Source of the DNA: Litchfieldella qijiaojingensis
GTDB lineage: Bacteria > Pseudomonadota > Gammaproteobacteria > Pseudomonadales > Halomonadaceae
Direction: 5' to 3'
DNA: 64,000 nucleotides
NCBI RefSeq assembly: GCF_014651875.1
Contig: NZ_BMXS01000024.1
Location: forward strand, 1-64,000
Shown here piece by piece: positions 28,221 to 37,025 of this stretch. The notes beneath the pieces are model-generated. The model was given only the letters and a program-made list of their open reading frames with translations. It made no database searches and was not told the DNA's origin. The position numbers and the translations under genes were made by a program. Numbering within the stretch: the stretch's first letter is position 1; every line of letters starts with the position of its first letter.

Positions 28221-29326
28221 TCAATGGGCTCCGAACGTTTCCAAGTCTCGCGAATCACCCCGCCGCCCAGGCAGATCTCGCCATCATAGAGTACCAGCGA
28301 CTGGCCAGGGGTGACCGCGCGCTGTGGCTCGTCGAAGATGATTTCCACGCCGCCCTCAGGGGTAGTGTGCATTCGACAGGCGACGTCGGCCTGTCGATAG
28401 CGAGTCTTGGCGGTGAGGCTGGCCTCGGTCGCCGGTGCCTCGCCAGCCACCCAGTCCATCGGCTCGGTGACCAGGGCGTCACTGTAAAGCAGGGGATGAT
28501 GCTTGCCCTGCACGGCGACCAGCACATTGCGATCGAGGTCCTTGGCGGCGACGTACCAAGGCTCTTCCGGATAGTCGGCCAGGCCGCCGATACCCAGCCC
28601 TTGGCGCTGGCCGAGGGTATAGTACATCAGCCCCATGTGTTCGCCGATGACGTCTCCATCCGGGGTCTCGATCACGCCCGGTTGGGCTGGCAGATACTGC
28701 TGGAGGAAATCGCGGAAGCGCCGCTCGCCGATGAAGCAGATGCCGGTCGAATCCTTCTTGCGCGCGGTTGCCAACCCATGACGCTCAGCGATGGCGCGCA
28801 CCTCGCTCTTGTCCAGTTCACCGACCGGAAACAGCGTGCGGGCGATGGCCGACTCGGGCACCGCATGCAGGAAATAGCTCTGGTCCTTGTTGGCATCCAG
28901 GCCCTTGAGCAGCCGCGGGCGGCCGTTACGCAGGCCCTGACGTACGTAGTGCCCGGTGGCGATTTTCTCGGCACCGAGCATTTCGGCGTACTCGAGGAAC
29001 ACCTTGAACTTGATTTCGCGGTTGCAAAGGATATCGGGGTTCGGCGTCCGCCCGGCACGGTATTCGGCCAGGAAGTGTTCGAAGACATTGTCCCAGTATT
29101 CGGCCGCGAAGTTGGCGGTATGCAACCTGATACCGAGCTTCTCGCACACGGCTTGCGCATCCGCCAGGTCTTCCTTTGCGGTGCAATATTCGGTGCCGTC
29201 GTCCTCATCCCAATTCTTCATGAACAGGCCTTCGACCTGATAGCCCTGTTCGAGCAGCAGCAGGGCGGAGACGGAGGAGTCGACACCGCCGGACATGCCG
29301 ACGATGACCTTGCCCGTGGATGACAT
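28217..29326 (-). CDS. mnmA: tRNA-specific 2-thiouridylase
   Basis: A 369-residue ATP-dependent enzyme that thiolates U34 of tRNA-Lys, -Glu and -Gln. It shows the PP-loop SGGVDSS near the N-terminus, FMKNWDEDD, the catalytic cysteine in [12 protein letters not shown], and the second cysteine in [11 protein letters not shown]. Sulfur comes from the Tus relay. Downstream it overlaps hflD by four bases. Upstream it is separated from nudJ by ~250 bases that are largely filled by two heptamer repeat arrays. tRNA-Glu, one of its substrates, is encoded three times at 63.1-63.7 kb. Confidence 0.96.
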
Positions 29327-29380
29327 AGACGTTCTCGGATCGGGTGACAGCTAAACGGGGCAGAATTATACCTTATCTTG

Positions 29381-29464
29381 GCTTCGAGCTTCGAGCTTCG
29401 AGCTTCGAGCTTCGAGCTTCGAGCTTCGAGCTTCGAGCTTCGAGCTTCGAGCTTCGAGCTTCGA
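29381..29464. repeat. Perfect heptamer tandem array, 12 x GCTTCGA
   Basis: Twelve uninterrupted copies of GCTTCGA lie between mnmA and nudJ. Each unit is self-complementary at TCGA. No spacers are present, so it is not CRISPR. Copy number is likely to vary by slippage. Confidence 0.97.
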
Positions 29465-29498
29465 GCAGTTGGCTGCAAGCCTGGAGTAATAGGAGACT

Positions 29499-29568
29499 GC
29501 CCGTAGCCCGTAGCCCGTAGCCCGTAGCCCGTAGCCCGTAGCCCGTAGCCCGTAGCCCGTAGCCCGTA
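29499..29568. repeat. Perfect heptamer tandem array, 10 x GCCCGTA
   Basis: Ten uninterrupted copies of GCCCGTA, with a degenerate GCCGTA after them, lie 34 bases from the first array and end ten bases from the nudJ stop codon. A short mixture of both heptamers recurs near 59096-59142. Confidence 0.97.
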
Positions 29569-29577
29569 GCCGTAAGC

Positions 29578-30027
29578 TTAGCGCTCGTGGATCACGTCCA
29601 TGGGAAACACCCTGCCCAGGCGGGCGTCACGGACACGCCGCAACACTAGCGGGCTGCGCAGGCGCCCGGCCCGTTCCAGGTCTTCGATCTCATCGAAAGT
29701 CAGCCAGTGGATGGCGCGGATGTCCGGGTCCAGGTCATTGCCGAGATGCGCCAGTGCCATGCCCACGAAACTGTGGCTATGGAAGGTCAGCCCGGCTTGC
29801 GCTTCGTAGACGTACAGGCCCAGGTAGTCGGTGATGCCGACGCGCCAGGCACTCTCCTCGCGTACCTCGCGCTCGGCGGCTTCCAGTAGCGTCTCGCCGG
29901 GTTCCAGGTGACCGGCCGGCTGGTTGAACAGCGTGAAGGGGCCACCATTATCCTCCTCGACCAGCAGGTAGCGTCCGGCACGTTCGACCACGGTGGCCAC
30001 GGTGACTCTAGGGGTCCAGCGTTTCAT
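29578..30027 (-). CDS. nudJ: Nudix hydrolase, NudJ-like phosphatase
   Basis: A 149-residue Nudix protein with the Nudix box GHLEPGETLLEAAEREVREES, and FNQPAG before it as in NudJ/YmfB. The E. coli enzyme hydrolyses nucleoside di- and triphosphates and hydroxymethylpyrimidine pyrophosphate. It lies between rluE and mnmA as in pseudomonads and enterics. Its start overlaps the rluE stop by four bases. A heptamer array begins almost immediately after its stop. Confidence 0.92.
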   Translation of the reverse strand: MKRWTPRVTVATVVERAGRYLLVEEDNGGPFTLFNQPAGHLEPGETLLEAAEREVREESAWRVGITDYLGLYVYEAQAGLTFHSHSFVGMALAHLGNDLDPDIRAIHWLTFDEIEDLERAGRLRSPLVLRRVRDARLGRVFPMDVIHER

Positions 30028-30629
30028 CGGCGTCTCCGGCCAGCAGAAGATGGGTGGCGGCCTCGGCGAGGGCCATTGGCACTAGGCGCATGCAGTGTTT
30101 CCCGACGCCATTGCCCAGGGGCCAGGCCATCCAGGCGCCAAGGTCCGATGGCCACTCGGATCAGGCGTAACGTGGGGTGGCCGACATGGGCGGTCATGCG
30201 TCGCACCTGGCGATTGCGGCCCTCGCTTATGGTCAGCTCCAGCCAGGCGGTGGGCTGGTGCTGGCGATGCCGCACCGGCGGCTGGCGTTCGGCGACTCGT
30301 GGAGCGGTGAGCCGCCGTACCTGAGCCGGACGGGTCGGGCCGTCATTGAGCATCACCCCTTGGCGCAGGGCGTTCAAGGCGTCGTCGCCAGGTTCGCCCT
30401 CCACCTGGACCCAATAGGTCTTGGGCTGCTTGTGGCGTGGATGGGCGATGCGGTGGATCAGTTCGCCATCGTCGCTGAGTAGCAGCAAGCCCTCGGAGTC
30501 GTAATCGAGGCGTCCGGCAGGGTAGATGCCCGGGACCTCGATGATATCGGCCAGGGTGGCTCGACCGTCACTATCGGTGAACTGCGACAGCATGTGATAG
30601 GGCTTGTGAAGGAGATACAGCGAACTCAT
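30024..30629 (-). CDS. rluE: 23S rRNA pseudouridine synthase, RluE-type
   Basis: A 201-residue RsuA/RluB/E/F-family synthase without an S4 domain. The catalytic aspartate is in [16 protein letters not shown], and the conserved [21 protein letters not shown] lies near the C-terminus. RluE makes pseudouridine 2457 in 23S rRNA. The start at 30629 ([11 protein letters not shown]) fits the family; the longer in-frame extension does not. No strong Shine-Dalgarno is seen. It is divergent from icd across a 114-base promoter region, as in E. coli. Confidence 0.9.
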   Translation of the reverse strand: MSSLYLLHKPYHMLSQFTDSDGRATLADIIEVPGIYPAGRLDYDSEGLLLLSDDGELIHRIAHPRHKQPKTYWVQVEGEPGDDALNALRQGVMLNDGPTRPAQVRRLTAPRVAERQPPVRHRQHQPTAWLELTISEGRNRQVRRMTAHVGHPTLRLIRVAIGPWRLDGLAPGQWRRETLHAPSANGPRRGRHPSSAGRRRR

Positions 30630-30698
30630 GGGGCTTGGTCTTGTACCAATGATTGTCGACAAATCCTGTTTCAAGCCTACTCTGAACGATGGGCTGGA

Positions 30699-30707
30699 TG
30701 CTATACT
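30699..30707 (+). promoter_or_regulatory. Extended -10 promoter element for icd
   Basis: TGCTATACT is an extended -10 (TGnTATAAT-like) 37 bases before the icd start. No good -35 is visible, as is common for extended -10 promoters. Confidence 0.6.
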
Positions 30708-30743
30708 CCGCGCTCCACTGAACACACCACAGGGGAGTTCTCA

Positions 30744-32000
30744 ATGGGGTTCCAGAAAATTGTCGTCCCTGAAGGCGGCGAAAAGATTACCGTCAATGCC
30801 GATAACACCCTGAACGTGCCGAACGAGCCGGTCATCCCGTTCATCGAGGGTGACGGTATCGGTGTCGACGTTACACCGGCGATGAAGATCGTGATCGACG
30901 CGGCTGTGCAGAAAGCCTACAACGGCGAGCGCAAGATCCACTGGATGGAAGTCTATGCCGGCGAGAAGGCCACCCAGGTCTACGACGCCGACACCTGGTT
31001 GCCCGATGAGACCCTGGAAGCCGTCAAGGATTACGTGGTGTCCATCAAGGGTCCGCTGACCACTCCGGTGGGTGGTGGCATCCGTTCCCTGAACGTGGCT
31101 CTGCGCCAGAAGCTCGACCTCTATGTCTGTCAGCGCCCGGTGCGCTGGTTCGAAGGCGTGCCCAGCCCGGTCAAGAATCCCGCCGACGTCGACATGGTGA
31201 TCTTCCGTGAGAATTCCGAGGACATCTACGCCGGTGTCGAATGGAAGGCTGGCACTCCGGAAGCCGACAAGGTTATCAAGTTCCTGCGTGAGGAAATGGG
31301 TGTCACCAACATCCGTTTCCCCGAAATGTGCGGTATCGGCGTCAAGCCGGTCTCCGAGGAAGGCACCAAGCGCCTGGTGCGCCAGGCCCTGCAGTATGTC
31401 GTGGACAACGATCGCGAGTCGCTGACCTTGGTGCACAAGGGCAACATCATGAAGTTCACCGAAGGCGCCTTCAAGGATTGGGGCTACCAGGTGGCGCGTG
31501 ATGAGTTCGGTGCCGAGCTGCTCGACGGCGGCCCCTGGATGACCTTCAAGAACCCGAATACTGGCAAGCAGGTCGTGGTCAAGGACGTCATTGCTGACGC
31601 CATGCTGCAGCAGATCCTGCTGCGTCCGGCCGAGTATGACGTGATCGCCACCCTGAACCTCAACGGCGACTATCTCTCCGACGCCTTGGCGGCGGAAGTG
31701 GGCGGTATCGGTATCGCACCGGGCGCCAACATGTCCGACAACGTGGCCATGTTCGAAGCCACCCACGGTACCGCGCCCAAGTATGCCGGCCAGGACAAGG
31801 TCAACCCCGGCTCGCTGATCCTCTCCGCCGAGATGATGCTGCGCCACATGGGCTGGATCGAGGCCGCCGACCTGGTGCTCAAGGGCATGGAGAAGGCGAT
31901 CTCCAAGGGTGAGGTCACCTATGACTTCCACCGCGTGATGGAAAATGCCGTGCTGTTGAAGTGCTCCGAGTTCGGCAAGGCCGTCGCCGATAACATGTAA
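30744..32000 (+). CDS. icd: Isocitrate dehydrogenase, NADP-dependent
   Basis: A 418-residue homodimeric enzyme that decarboxylates isocitrate to 2-oxoglutarate in the TCA cycle. It is the E. coli-type enzyme: it shows the substrate/phosphorylation loop [13 protein letters not shown] (regulatory serine, target of AceK kinase in E. coli), the metal-binding [10 protein letters not shown] and the cofactor region [13 protein letters not shown]. The start at 30744 is preceded by AGGGGAG. A strong hairpin with a T-run follows. It competes with isocitrate lyase (22678-24276) for substrate. No aceK gene is seen in this window. Confidence 0.96.
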   Translation: MGFQKIVVPEGGEKITVNADNTLNVPNEPVIPFIEGDGIGVDVTPAMKIVIDAAVQKAYNGERKIHWMEVYAGEKATQVYDADTWLPDETLEAVKDYVVSIKGPLTTPVGGGIRSLNVALRQKLDLYVCQRPVRWFEGVPSPVKNPADVDMVIFRENSEDIYAGVEWKAGTPEADKVIKFLREEMGVTNIRFPEMCGIGVKPVSEEGTKRLVRQALQYVVDNDRESLTLVHKGNIMKFTEGAFKDWGYQVARDEFGAELLDGGPWMTFKNPNTGKQVVVKDVIADAMLQQILLRPAEYDVIATLNLNGDYLSDALAAEVGGIGIAPGANMSDNVAMFEATHGTAPKYAGQDKVNPGSLILSAEMMLRHMGWIEAADLVLKGMEKAISKGEVTYDFHRVMENAVLLKCSEFGKAVADNM

Positions 32001-32020
32001 GTCGCGCGTCACGATGCTCG

Positions 32021-32053
32021 AGCCCTCGCCCGTTAAGCGGGTGGGGGCTTTTC
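32021..32053 (+). terminator. Rho-independent terminator of icd
   Basis: AGCCCTCGCCCG pairs with CGGGTGGGGGCT (12 bp with G-T pairs) around a TTAAG loop, followed by TTTT. It lies 20 bases after the icd stop. Confidence 0.85.
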
Positions 32054-32231
32054 GTGTTCAGAGGGCTTGCAGAGTCGCGACGGTGGACGCATCTTTGTTA
32101 GTAATGAACCCTGTGAGGCATCAGGCGTCGAACCAGAGTTGATGCCGGGGGTATCAACCGGCTTGTGAAGATGGATAGTGCCTCTTATGTTCAAGATAGA
32201 CGAGCCCGATTTGATATGGGTGACGGCGGGC

Positions 32232-32561
32232 ATGACACGACCCACGGATCCACAAGAGGATGATGACGGTCAAATAGCCGTGGATCCCGCCGACCCGGCG
32301 TTGGCAGAGCCACCGTTGTTCAAGGTCGTGCTGCACAACGATGACTTCACGCCCATGGAGTTCGTGGTCGAAGTGCTGCAAATCTTCTTCAATATGGATA
32401 GCGAGAAGGCGGTACAGGTGATGCTGGCGGTGCACACCCAAGGCAAGGCGACCTGTGGGATCTTCACTCGCGACATCGCGGAAACCAAAAGCCATCAGGT
32501 CAATCAATATGCCAGAGAGTGTCAGCATCCGCTGCTGTGCGATATCGACAAGGCCGACTGA
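32232..32561 (+). CDS. clpS: ATP-dependent Clp protease adaptor ClpS
   Basis: A 109-residue adaptor that delivers N-degron substrates to ClpAP. The core is clear: [20 protein letters not shown] (substrate-binding pocket with HNDD), then [18 protein letters not shown]. The first ~35 residues are the flexible, acidic tail that engages ClpA. I chose the ATG at 32232 by family length (E. coli 106). An in-frame ATG at 32187 would add 15 residues. No cspD gene lies next to it, unlike in pseudomonads. Confidence 0.93.
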   Translation: MTRPTDPQEDDDGQIAVDPADPALAEPPLFKVVLHNDDFTPMEFVVEVLQIFFNMDSEKAVQVMLAVHTQGKATCGIFTRDIAETKSHQVNQYARECQHPLLCDIDKAD

Positions 32562-32696
32562 CGCCTGGCATGGTGCATGTCAGGGCGAGTGGCCGGCACA
32601 AGAGCGGCTTGCCAAACCCGCAATTGTGCCCGATGGTGAGAATGCCGGTTTTTGAAAGTGCCGACCGATGCCGTAGGCGGCTAGAAGGGGACTGCC

Positions 32697-34964
32697 ATGC
32701 TGAGCAAAGAACTTGAACTGACCCTGAACACGGCCTTTACCGTGGCACGTTCCAAGCGCCATGAGTTCATGACCGTGGAGCATCTGCTGTTGGCTCTGCT
32801 GGATAATGCCTCTGCGGCGGATGTATTGCGTGCCTGTGGGGCCAACCTCGATAAGCTGCGCACGGACCTGCAGGATTTCATCAACTCCACCACGCCGCTG
32901 ATTCCCGAGGATCAAAGCGATCGCGAGACCCAGCCGACTCTGGGCTTCCAGCGGGTGCTGCAGCGTGCGGTCTTCCATGTCCAATCTTCCGGCAAGAGCG
33001 AAGTGACCGGGGCCAACGTGCTGGTGGCGATCTTTTCCGAGCAGGAAAGCCAAGCGGTCTACTTCCTCAAACAACAGAACGTCGCTCGTGTGGATGCGGT
33101 CAACTACATCGCCCATGGCATTTCCAAGGTGTCGGGGCATGGCCAGAATCCGTCATCGCCCTCGCCGGACGCCGAGGATGCCGAGGATGGCGTCAGCGAA
33201 GGCAGTGCCCATCCGCTGACCGGGTATGCCACCAACCTCAACGAGCAAGCGCGGTTGGGCAAGATTGATCCCCTGATCGGCCGCGATCACGAGCTCGAAC
33301 GGGTGGTGCAGATCCTCGCCCGACGGCGCAAGAACAACCCGCTGCTGGTAGGCGAAGCCGGTGTTGGCAAGACCGCCATTGCCGAAGGCTTGGCCAAGCG
33401 TATCGTCGAAGAGGATGTGCCCGACGTCATCGGCGATGCCATGGTCTACTCGCTGGACATGGGCGCCTTGCTCGCCGGCACCAAGTACCGTGGTGACTTC
33501 GAGAAGCGCCTCAAGAGTCTGTTGGCCGAACTCAAGAAGCAGCCCAATGCCATTCTGTTCATCGACGAGATACATACCGTGATTGGTGCCGGGGCAGCGT
33601 CCGGAGGCGTGATGGACGCCTCCAACCTGCTCAAGCCATTGCTCTCGTCCGGAGACCTGCGCTGCATCGGTTCAACCACCTTCCATGAATTCCGCGGCAT
33701 CTTCGAGAAGGACCGGGCGCTGGCGCGGCGTTTCCAGAAGGTCGACGTGATGGCGCCCTCGGTGGACGACACCATCCGCATCCTCAAGGGGCTGCGCGGG
33801 CGTTTCGAGGAGCATCACCGTCTCAAGTACACCGACGGCGCACTGGAGAGCGCGGTGCGCTTGGCAGACCGTTACATCAACGATCGCCATCTGCCGGACA
33901 AGGCCATCGACGTGATCGATGAGGCTGGTGCCCACCAGCGGCTACTGCCGCCGGAGGTGCGGGTCGATACCATCGATGTCGAGCAGGTCGAAGCCGTGGT
34001 GGCTTCCATTGCACGGATTCCGCCGAAGAGTGTCAGCAGCTCTGATCGCAAGCTGCTCGAGAATCTCGAGCGCGATCTCAAGATGCTGGTGTTCGGCCAG
34101 GACGAAGCCATCACCAGCCTTGCCGCGGCGATCAAGCTGTCGCGGGCTGGTCTCAAGTCACCGGACAAGCCGGTGGGCAGCTTCCTGTTCTCTGGCCCGA
34201 CCGGGGTCGGCAAGACCGAGGTGGCCCGTCAGTTGGCCGCCTTGATGGGGATCGAGCTGCTACGCTTCGACATGTCCGAGTACATGGAGCGGCACACCGT
34301 GTCGCGGCTGATCGGCGCGCCTCCGGGCTACGTCGGTTACGACCAAGGCGGTCTGCTGACCGAAGCGATCACCAAGCAGCCGCATTCCGTGTTGTTGCTC
34401 GACGAGATCGAGAAGGCGCACCCGGAAGTCTTCAACCTGTTGTTGCAGGTGATGGATCACGGCCGCCTGACCGACAACAACGGCCGTGAAGCGGATTTCC
34501 GCCACGTGATCCTGATCATGACCTCCAATGCCGGGGCAGATCAGATTGCGCGACGCTCCATCGGCTTCCAGCCCCAGGATCACTCCACCGATGCCTTGGA
34601 AGTGATTCGCAGGACCTTCTCGCCTGAGTTCCGTAACCGCCTGGACAGCATCATTCAGTTCCACAGCCTGGAGCCGTCGGTGGTGCGCAGTGTGGTCGAC
34701 AAGTTCCTGGTCGAACTGCAGGCCCAACTCGACGAGAAACGCGTGCAGCTCGATGTCGACGAACAGGCGCGAGCCTGGTTGGCGGAGCAGGGCTACGACC
34801 CCGAGATGGGGGCGCGTCCCATGGCTCGCCTGATCCAGGAGAAGCTCAAGAAGCCGCTGGCGGAGCTTATCCTGTTCGGCGAGCTGGCCGAGCACGGCGG
34901 CGTGGTGCATGTCACCGTGGAAGGCAACGAGTTGCACCTGGCTACCGAGGCCGAAATGGCCTGA
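32697..34964 (+). CDS. clpA: ATP-dependent Clp protease ATP-binding subunit ClpA
   Basis: A 755-residue AAA+ unfoldase. It has an N domain ([14 protein letters not shown], residues 1-145), a first AAA module with [13 protein letters not shown], and a second with [13 protein letters not shown]. The ClpP-docking loop reads [13 protein letters not shown]. It partners with ClpP (not encoded here) to unfold substrates, including N-degron proteins brought by ClpS. It starts 135 bases after clpS and ends at a clear terminator. It converges with infA. Confidence 0.97.
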   Translation: MLSKELELTLNTAFTVARSKRHEFMTVEHLLLALLDNASAADVLRACGANLDKLRTDLQDFINSTTPLIPEDQSDRETQPTLGFQRVLQRAVFHVQSSGKSEVTGANVLVAIFSEQESQAVYFLKQQNVARVDAVNYIAHGISKVSGHGQNPSSPSPDAEDAEDGVSEGSAHPLTGYATNLNEQARLGKIDPLIGRDHELERVVQILARRRKNNPLLVGEAGVGKTAIAEGLAKRIVEEDVPDVIGDAMVYSLDMGALLAGTKYRGDFEKRLKSLLAELKKQPNAILFIDEIHTVIGAGAASGGVMDASNLLKPLLSSGDLRCIGSTTFHEFRGIFEKDRALARRFQKVDVMAPSVDDTIRILKGLRGRFEEHHRLKYTDGALESAVRLADRYINDRHLPDKAIDVIDEAGAHQRLLPPEVRVDTIDVEQVEAVVASIARIPPKSVSSSDRKLLENLERDLKMLVFGQDEAITSLAAAIKLSRAGLKSPDKPVGSFLFSGPTGVGKTEVARQLAALMGIELLRFDMSEYMERHTVSRLIGAPPGYVGYDQGGLLTEAITKQPHSVLLLDEIEKAHPEVFNLLLQVMDHGRLTDNNGREADFRHVILIMTSNAGADQIARRSIGFQPQDHSTDALEVIRRTFSPEFRNRLDSIIQFHSLEPSVVRSVVDKFLVELQAQLDEKRVQLDVDEQARAWLAEQGYDPEMGARPMARLIQEKLKKPLAELILFGELAEHGGVVHVTVEGNELHLATEAEMA

Positions 34965-34994
34965 TTGCTCCGCTTGCGCGAGCTAAACCCCATG

Positions 34995-35027
34995 GCGCCC
35001 TGTCTGCGATGACGGGGCGTCTTTTTT
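34995..35027 (+). terminator. Rho-independent terminator of clpA
   Basis: CGCCCTGTC/GACGGGGCG hairpin (one G-T pair), followed by CTTTTTTG, 30 bases after the clpA stop. Confidence 0.85.
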
Positions 35028-35063
35028 GTTTGTTGGTTCCAGGCGGAAGAAAGGCGGGAAGGC

Positions 35064-35282
35064 TCAGCGTGAGCGATAGACGATGCGGCCCTTGGACAGG
35101 TCGTAGGGAGTCAGCTCGACCTTGACCTTGTCGCCGGTGAGAATGCGGATGTAATTCTTGCGCATCTTGCCGGAAATATGGGCCGTGACCACGTGGCCGT
35201 TTTCCAGCTCGACGCGGAACATGGTATTGGGAAGCGTGTCGACGACGACGCCTTCCATTTCGATATGATCTTCACGTGCCAT
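35064..35282 (-). CDS. infA: Translation initiation factor IF-1
   Basis: Seventy-two residues, the exact family length, forming a single S1/OB fold ([20 protein letters not shown], then [19 protein letters not shown]). It binds the A site of the 30S subunit during initiation. It follows aat and bpt on the same strand, separated from bpt by ~110 bases that may hold its own promoter. It converges with clpA. Confidence 0.98.
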   Translation of the reverse strand: MAREDHIEMEGVVVDTLPNTMFRVELENGHVVTAHISGKMRKNYIRILTGDKVKVELTPYDLSKGRIVYRSR

Positions 35283-35393
35283 ATAGGCGATTCCTCGTTA
35301 CGCGATGATGTCGATCGTTAACGTCAGGATAAGACGTTACTCAAGATAGCGCGCTATTGTGCCGCATGCCGGCCGCCAAGGCAAAAACCTCGC

Positions 35394-36131
35394 TCATAAC
35401 GGTACCAATCGGCGCCAATGGCGACCATCGAGATATTCCAGCGGCTGAAAGTCGCGCTTGTAATTCATCTTGCGGCACTCGCGAATCCAATAACCCAGAT
35501 AGACATGGGGCAATCCCCGCCTTTGGGCGAGTGACACCAGCTCGAGTACCGCGTAGGTACCCAGCGAACGCCGGTTGAGTTCGGGAGACGGGTCGAAGAA
35601 CGTGTAGATTGCCGACAACCCGTGACCCAGGACGTCGATGGCGGCCACGGCCAGCAGCCGGTCGTTGCGACGGAATTCGAGCAAGCGGGCATAAGGGTGA
35701 TCGAGTGTAAGGAAAGTCCGGTATTGCTCGTGACTGGGGGGGTACATGTCGCCGTCGGCATGGCGGGTACGGATATAGCGCGCGTAGAGTTCGTAATGTT
35801 CGGTGAAGAAGCTTGCCGGACGCTCATGGACCGTTAGGTCGGTGTTGCGTTTGATCACCCGTCGTTGGCTGCGACTGGGCTGGAAGTCGGCGACAGGGAT
35901 GCGCACCGAGACGCAGGCATTGCAGCCTTCGCAATGCGGGCGATAAAGATGCCGGCCGCTGCGACGAAAGCCGAGTAGTGATAGAGCGTCGTAGACGCCC
36001 TGGCCGGGAGACTCCTGGGGGTCGAGAAACAGCGTGGTGGCCTCGCGCCCCTCCAGGTAGCTACAGGCATGGGGGACCGTCAGGAAGAAGCGCAGATCCC
36101 GCACCGGCTGTTGCGGAGCCCTACTGCTCAC
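35394..36131 (-). CDS. bpt: Aspartate/glutamate leucyltransferase (Bpt)
   Basis: A 245-residue ATE1-like transferase that adds leucine from Leu-tRNA to proteins with N-terminal Asp or Glu, making them ClpS/ClpAP substrates. N-terminal Cys-rich motif CEGCNACVSVRIPV, central HYELYARYIRTRHADGDM and C-terminal YLGYWIRECRKMNYKRDFQP are all present. The gene starts two bases after the aat stop, so both N-degron transferases are co-expressed. Confidence 0.95.
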   Translation of the reverse strand: MSSRAPQQPVRDLRFFLTVPHACSYLEGREATTLFLDPQESPGQGVYDALSLLGFRRSGRHLYRPHCEGCNACVSVRIPVADFQPSRSQRRVIKRNTDLTVHERPASFFTEHYELYARYIRTRHADGDMYPPSHEQYRTFLTLDHPYARLLEFRRNDRLLAVAAIDVLGHGLSAIYTFFDPSPELNRRSLGTYAVLELVSLAQRRGLPHVYLGYWIRECRKMNYKRDFQPLEYLDGRHWRRLVPL

Positions 36132-36133
36132 TA

Positions 36134-36871
36134 TTACCGTCTCCTTGGGTGGTGGCGTGTGTCACCGGAATACTTAGCCAGGCTCCCACCCGATATCTTC
36201 ACGAAGGTTCGAGGCCCTTGCTGGGCATACCTGTCAAGATAGTCGATGAAGTCGCGACGGGCGATATCCCGAGCACCCATTCGTGCCAAGTGGCGGGTAT
36301 GCATCTGGCAGTCGATCAGTCCGCCGCCACGCGCCTGGAGGTGGCGGGCCAGATACACCAGCGCGACCTTGGAAGCATCGCTTACGCGGGAAAACATCGA
36401 TTCCCCGAAGAACATGTTGCCCAGAGCGACACCGTAGAGGCCTCCGACCAGCATTTGATCCCGCCATACCTCCACCGAGTGGGCATGGCCCAAGTCATGC
36501 AATGTCAGGTAGGCGGCCTGCATCTCGGGAGTGATCCAGGTGCCTTCCTGATGGATTCGGCTAGTGGCACAGGCATCGATGACGGCAGGGAAGTCATGGT
36601 CGATACTGACCCGGAATCCGGCGTTGCGCAGGCGTTTGGCCAGGCTGCGACGAATGCGTATCTCCTCGGGGAACAGCACCATGCGGGGGTTGGGGCTCCA
36701 CCACAGGATCGGCTGGCCTTCGCTGAACCAGGGGAAGATGCCTCGCTGGTAGGCGCCCAGCAGCCAGTCGGGGGTCAAGGCGCCGCCGACCGCTAGCAGG
36801 CCATCGGGTTCATCCAGTGCCTGCTCGACATCGGGAAACTGTACATGGTCCGGAGGCAGCCAAGGTAGCAT
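36134..36871 (-). CDS. aat: Leucyl/phenylalanyl-tRNA-protein transferase
   Basis: A 245-residue enzyme that adds Leu or Phe to N-terminal Lys or Arg. The family core is visible: FPDVEQALDEPDGLLAVGG, YQRGIFPWFSEGQPILWWSPNPR, HSVEVWRDQMLVGGLYGVALG and FFGESMFSR. It is first in the aat-bpt-infA run and divergent from ftsK with a ~150-base shared upstream region. With bpt, clpS and clpA it completes the bacterial N-degron pathway in one 5-kb neighbourhood. Confidence 0.96.
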   Translation of the reverse strand: MLPWLPPDHVQFPDVEQALDEPDGLLAVGGALTPDWLLGAYQRGIFPWFSEGQPILWWSPNPRMVLFPEEIRIRRSLAKRLRNAGFRVSIDHDFPAVIDACATSRIHQEGTWITPEMQAAYLTLHDLGHAHSVEVWRDQMLVGGLYGVALGNMFFGESMFSRVSDASKVALVYLARHLQARGGGLIDCQMHTRHLARMGARDIARRDFIDYLDRYAQQGPRTFVKISGGSLAKYSGDTRHHPRRR

Positions 36872-37025
36872 CGCATCGTCGTCATCGTGGGAACAAAGCT
36901 AGTGTGACCGCCTTTGGTCGGTGTCTCAAGCAGATCCGAGCCCCTGTGCCCCAAGCCAAAGCCCCGGTATGATGGCGCCTGATGGACCATGGAAGACGCC
37001 TTTGTGGCGCAAGGGGGATGGCCAC

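Noticed and set aside
29218-29478. Leftward peptide made of SSKLEAR repeats in front of mnmA
   Set aside because: It is only translation of the GCTTCGA array in a frame different from mnmA.
29381-29568. Possible CRISPR array
   Set aside because: Seven-base units are contiguous with no spacers and no cas genes nearby.
30741-32012. Leftward open frame opposite icd
   Set aside because: Antisense shadow of isocitrate dehydrogenase, rich in His/Asp/Gly, with no recognisable domain.
32054-32231. Expected cspD gene next to clpS
   Set aside because: No cold-shock-domain frame is present between the icd terminator and clpS on either strand.
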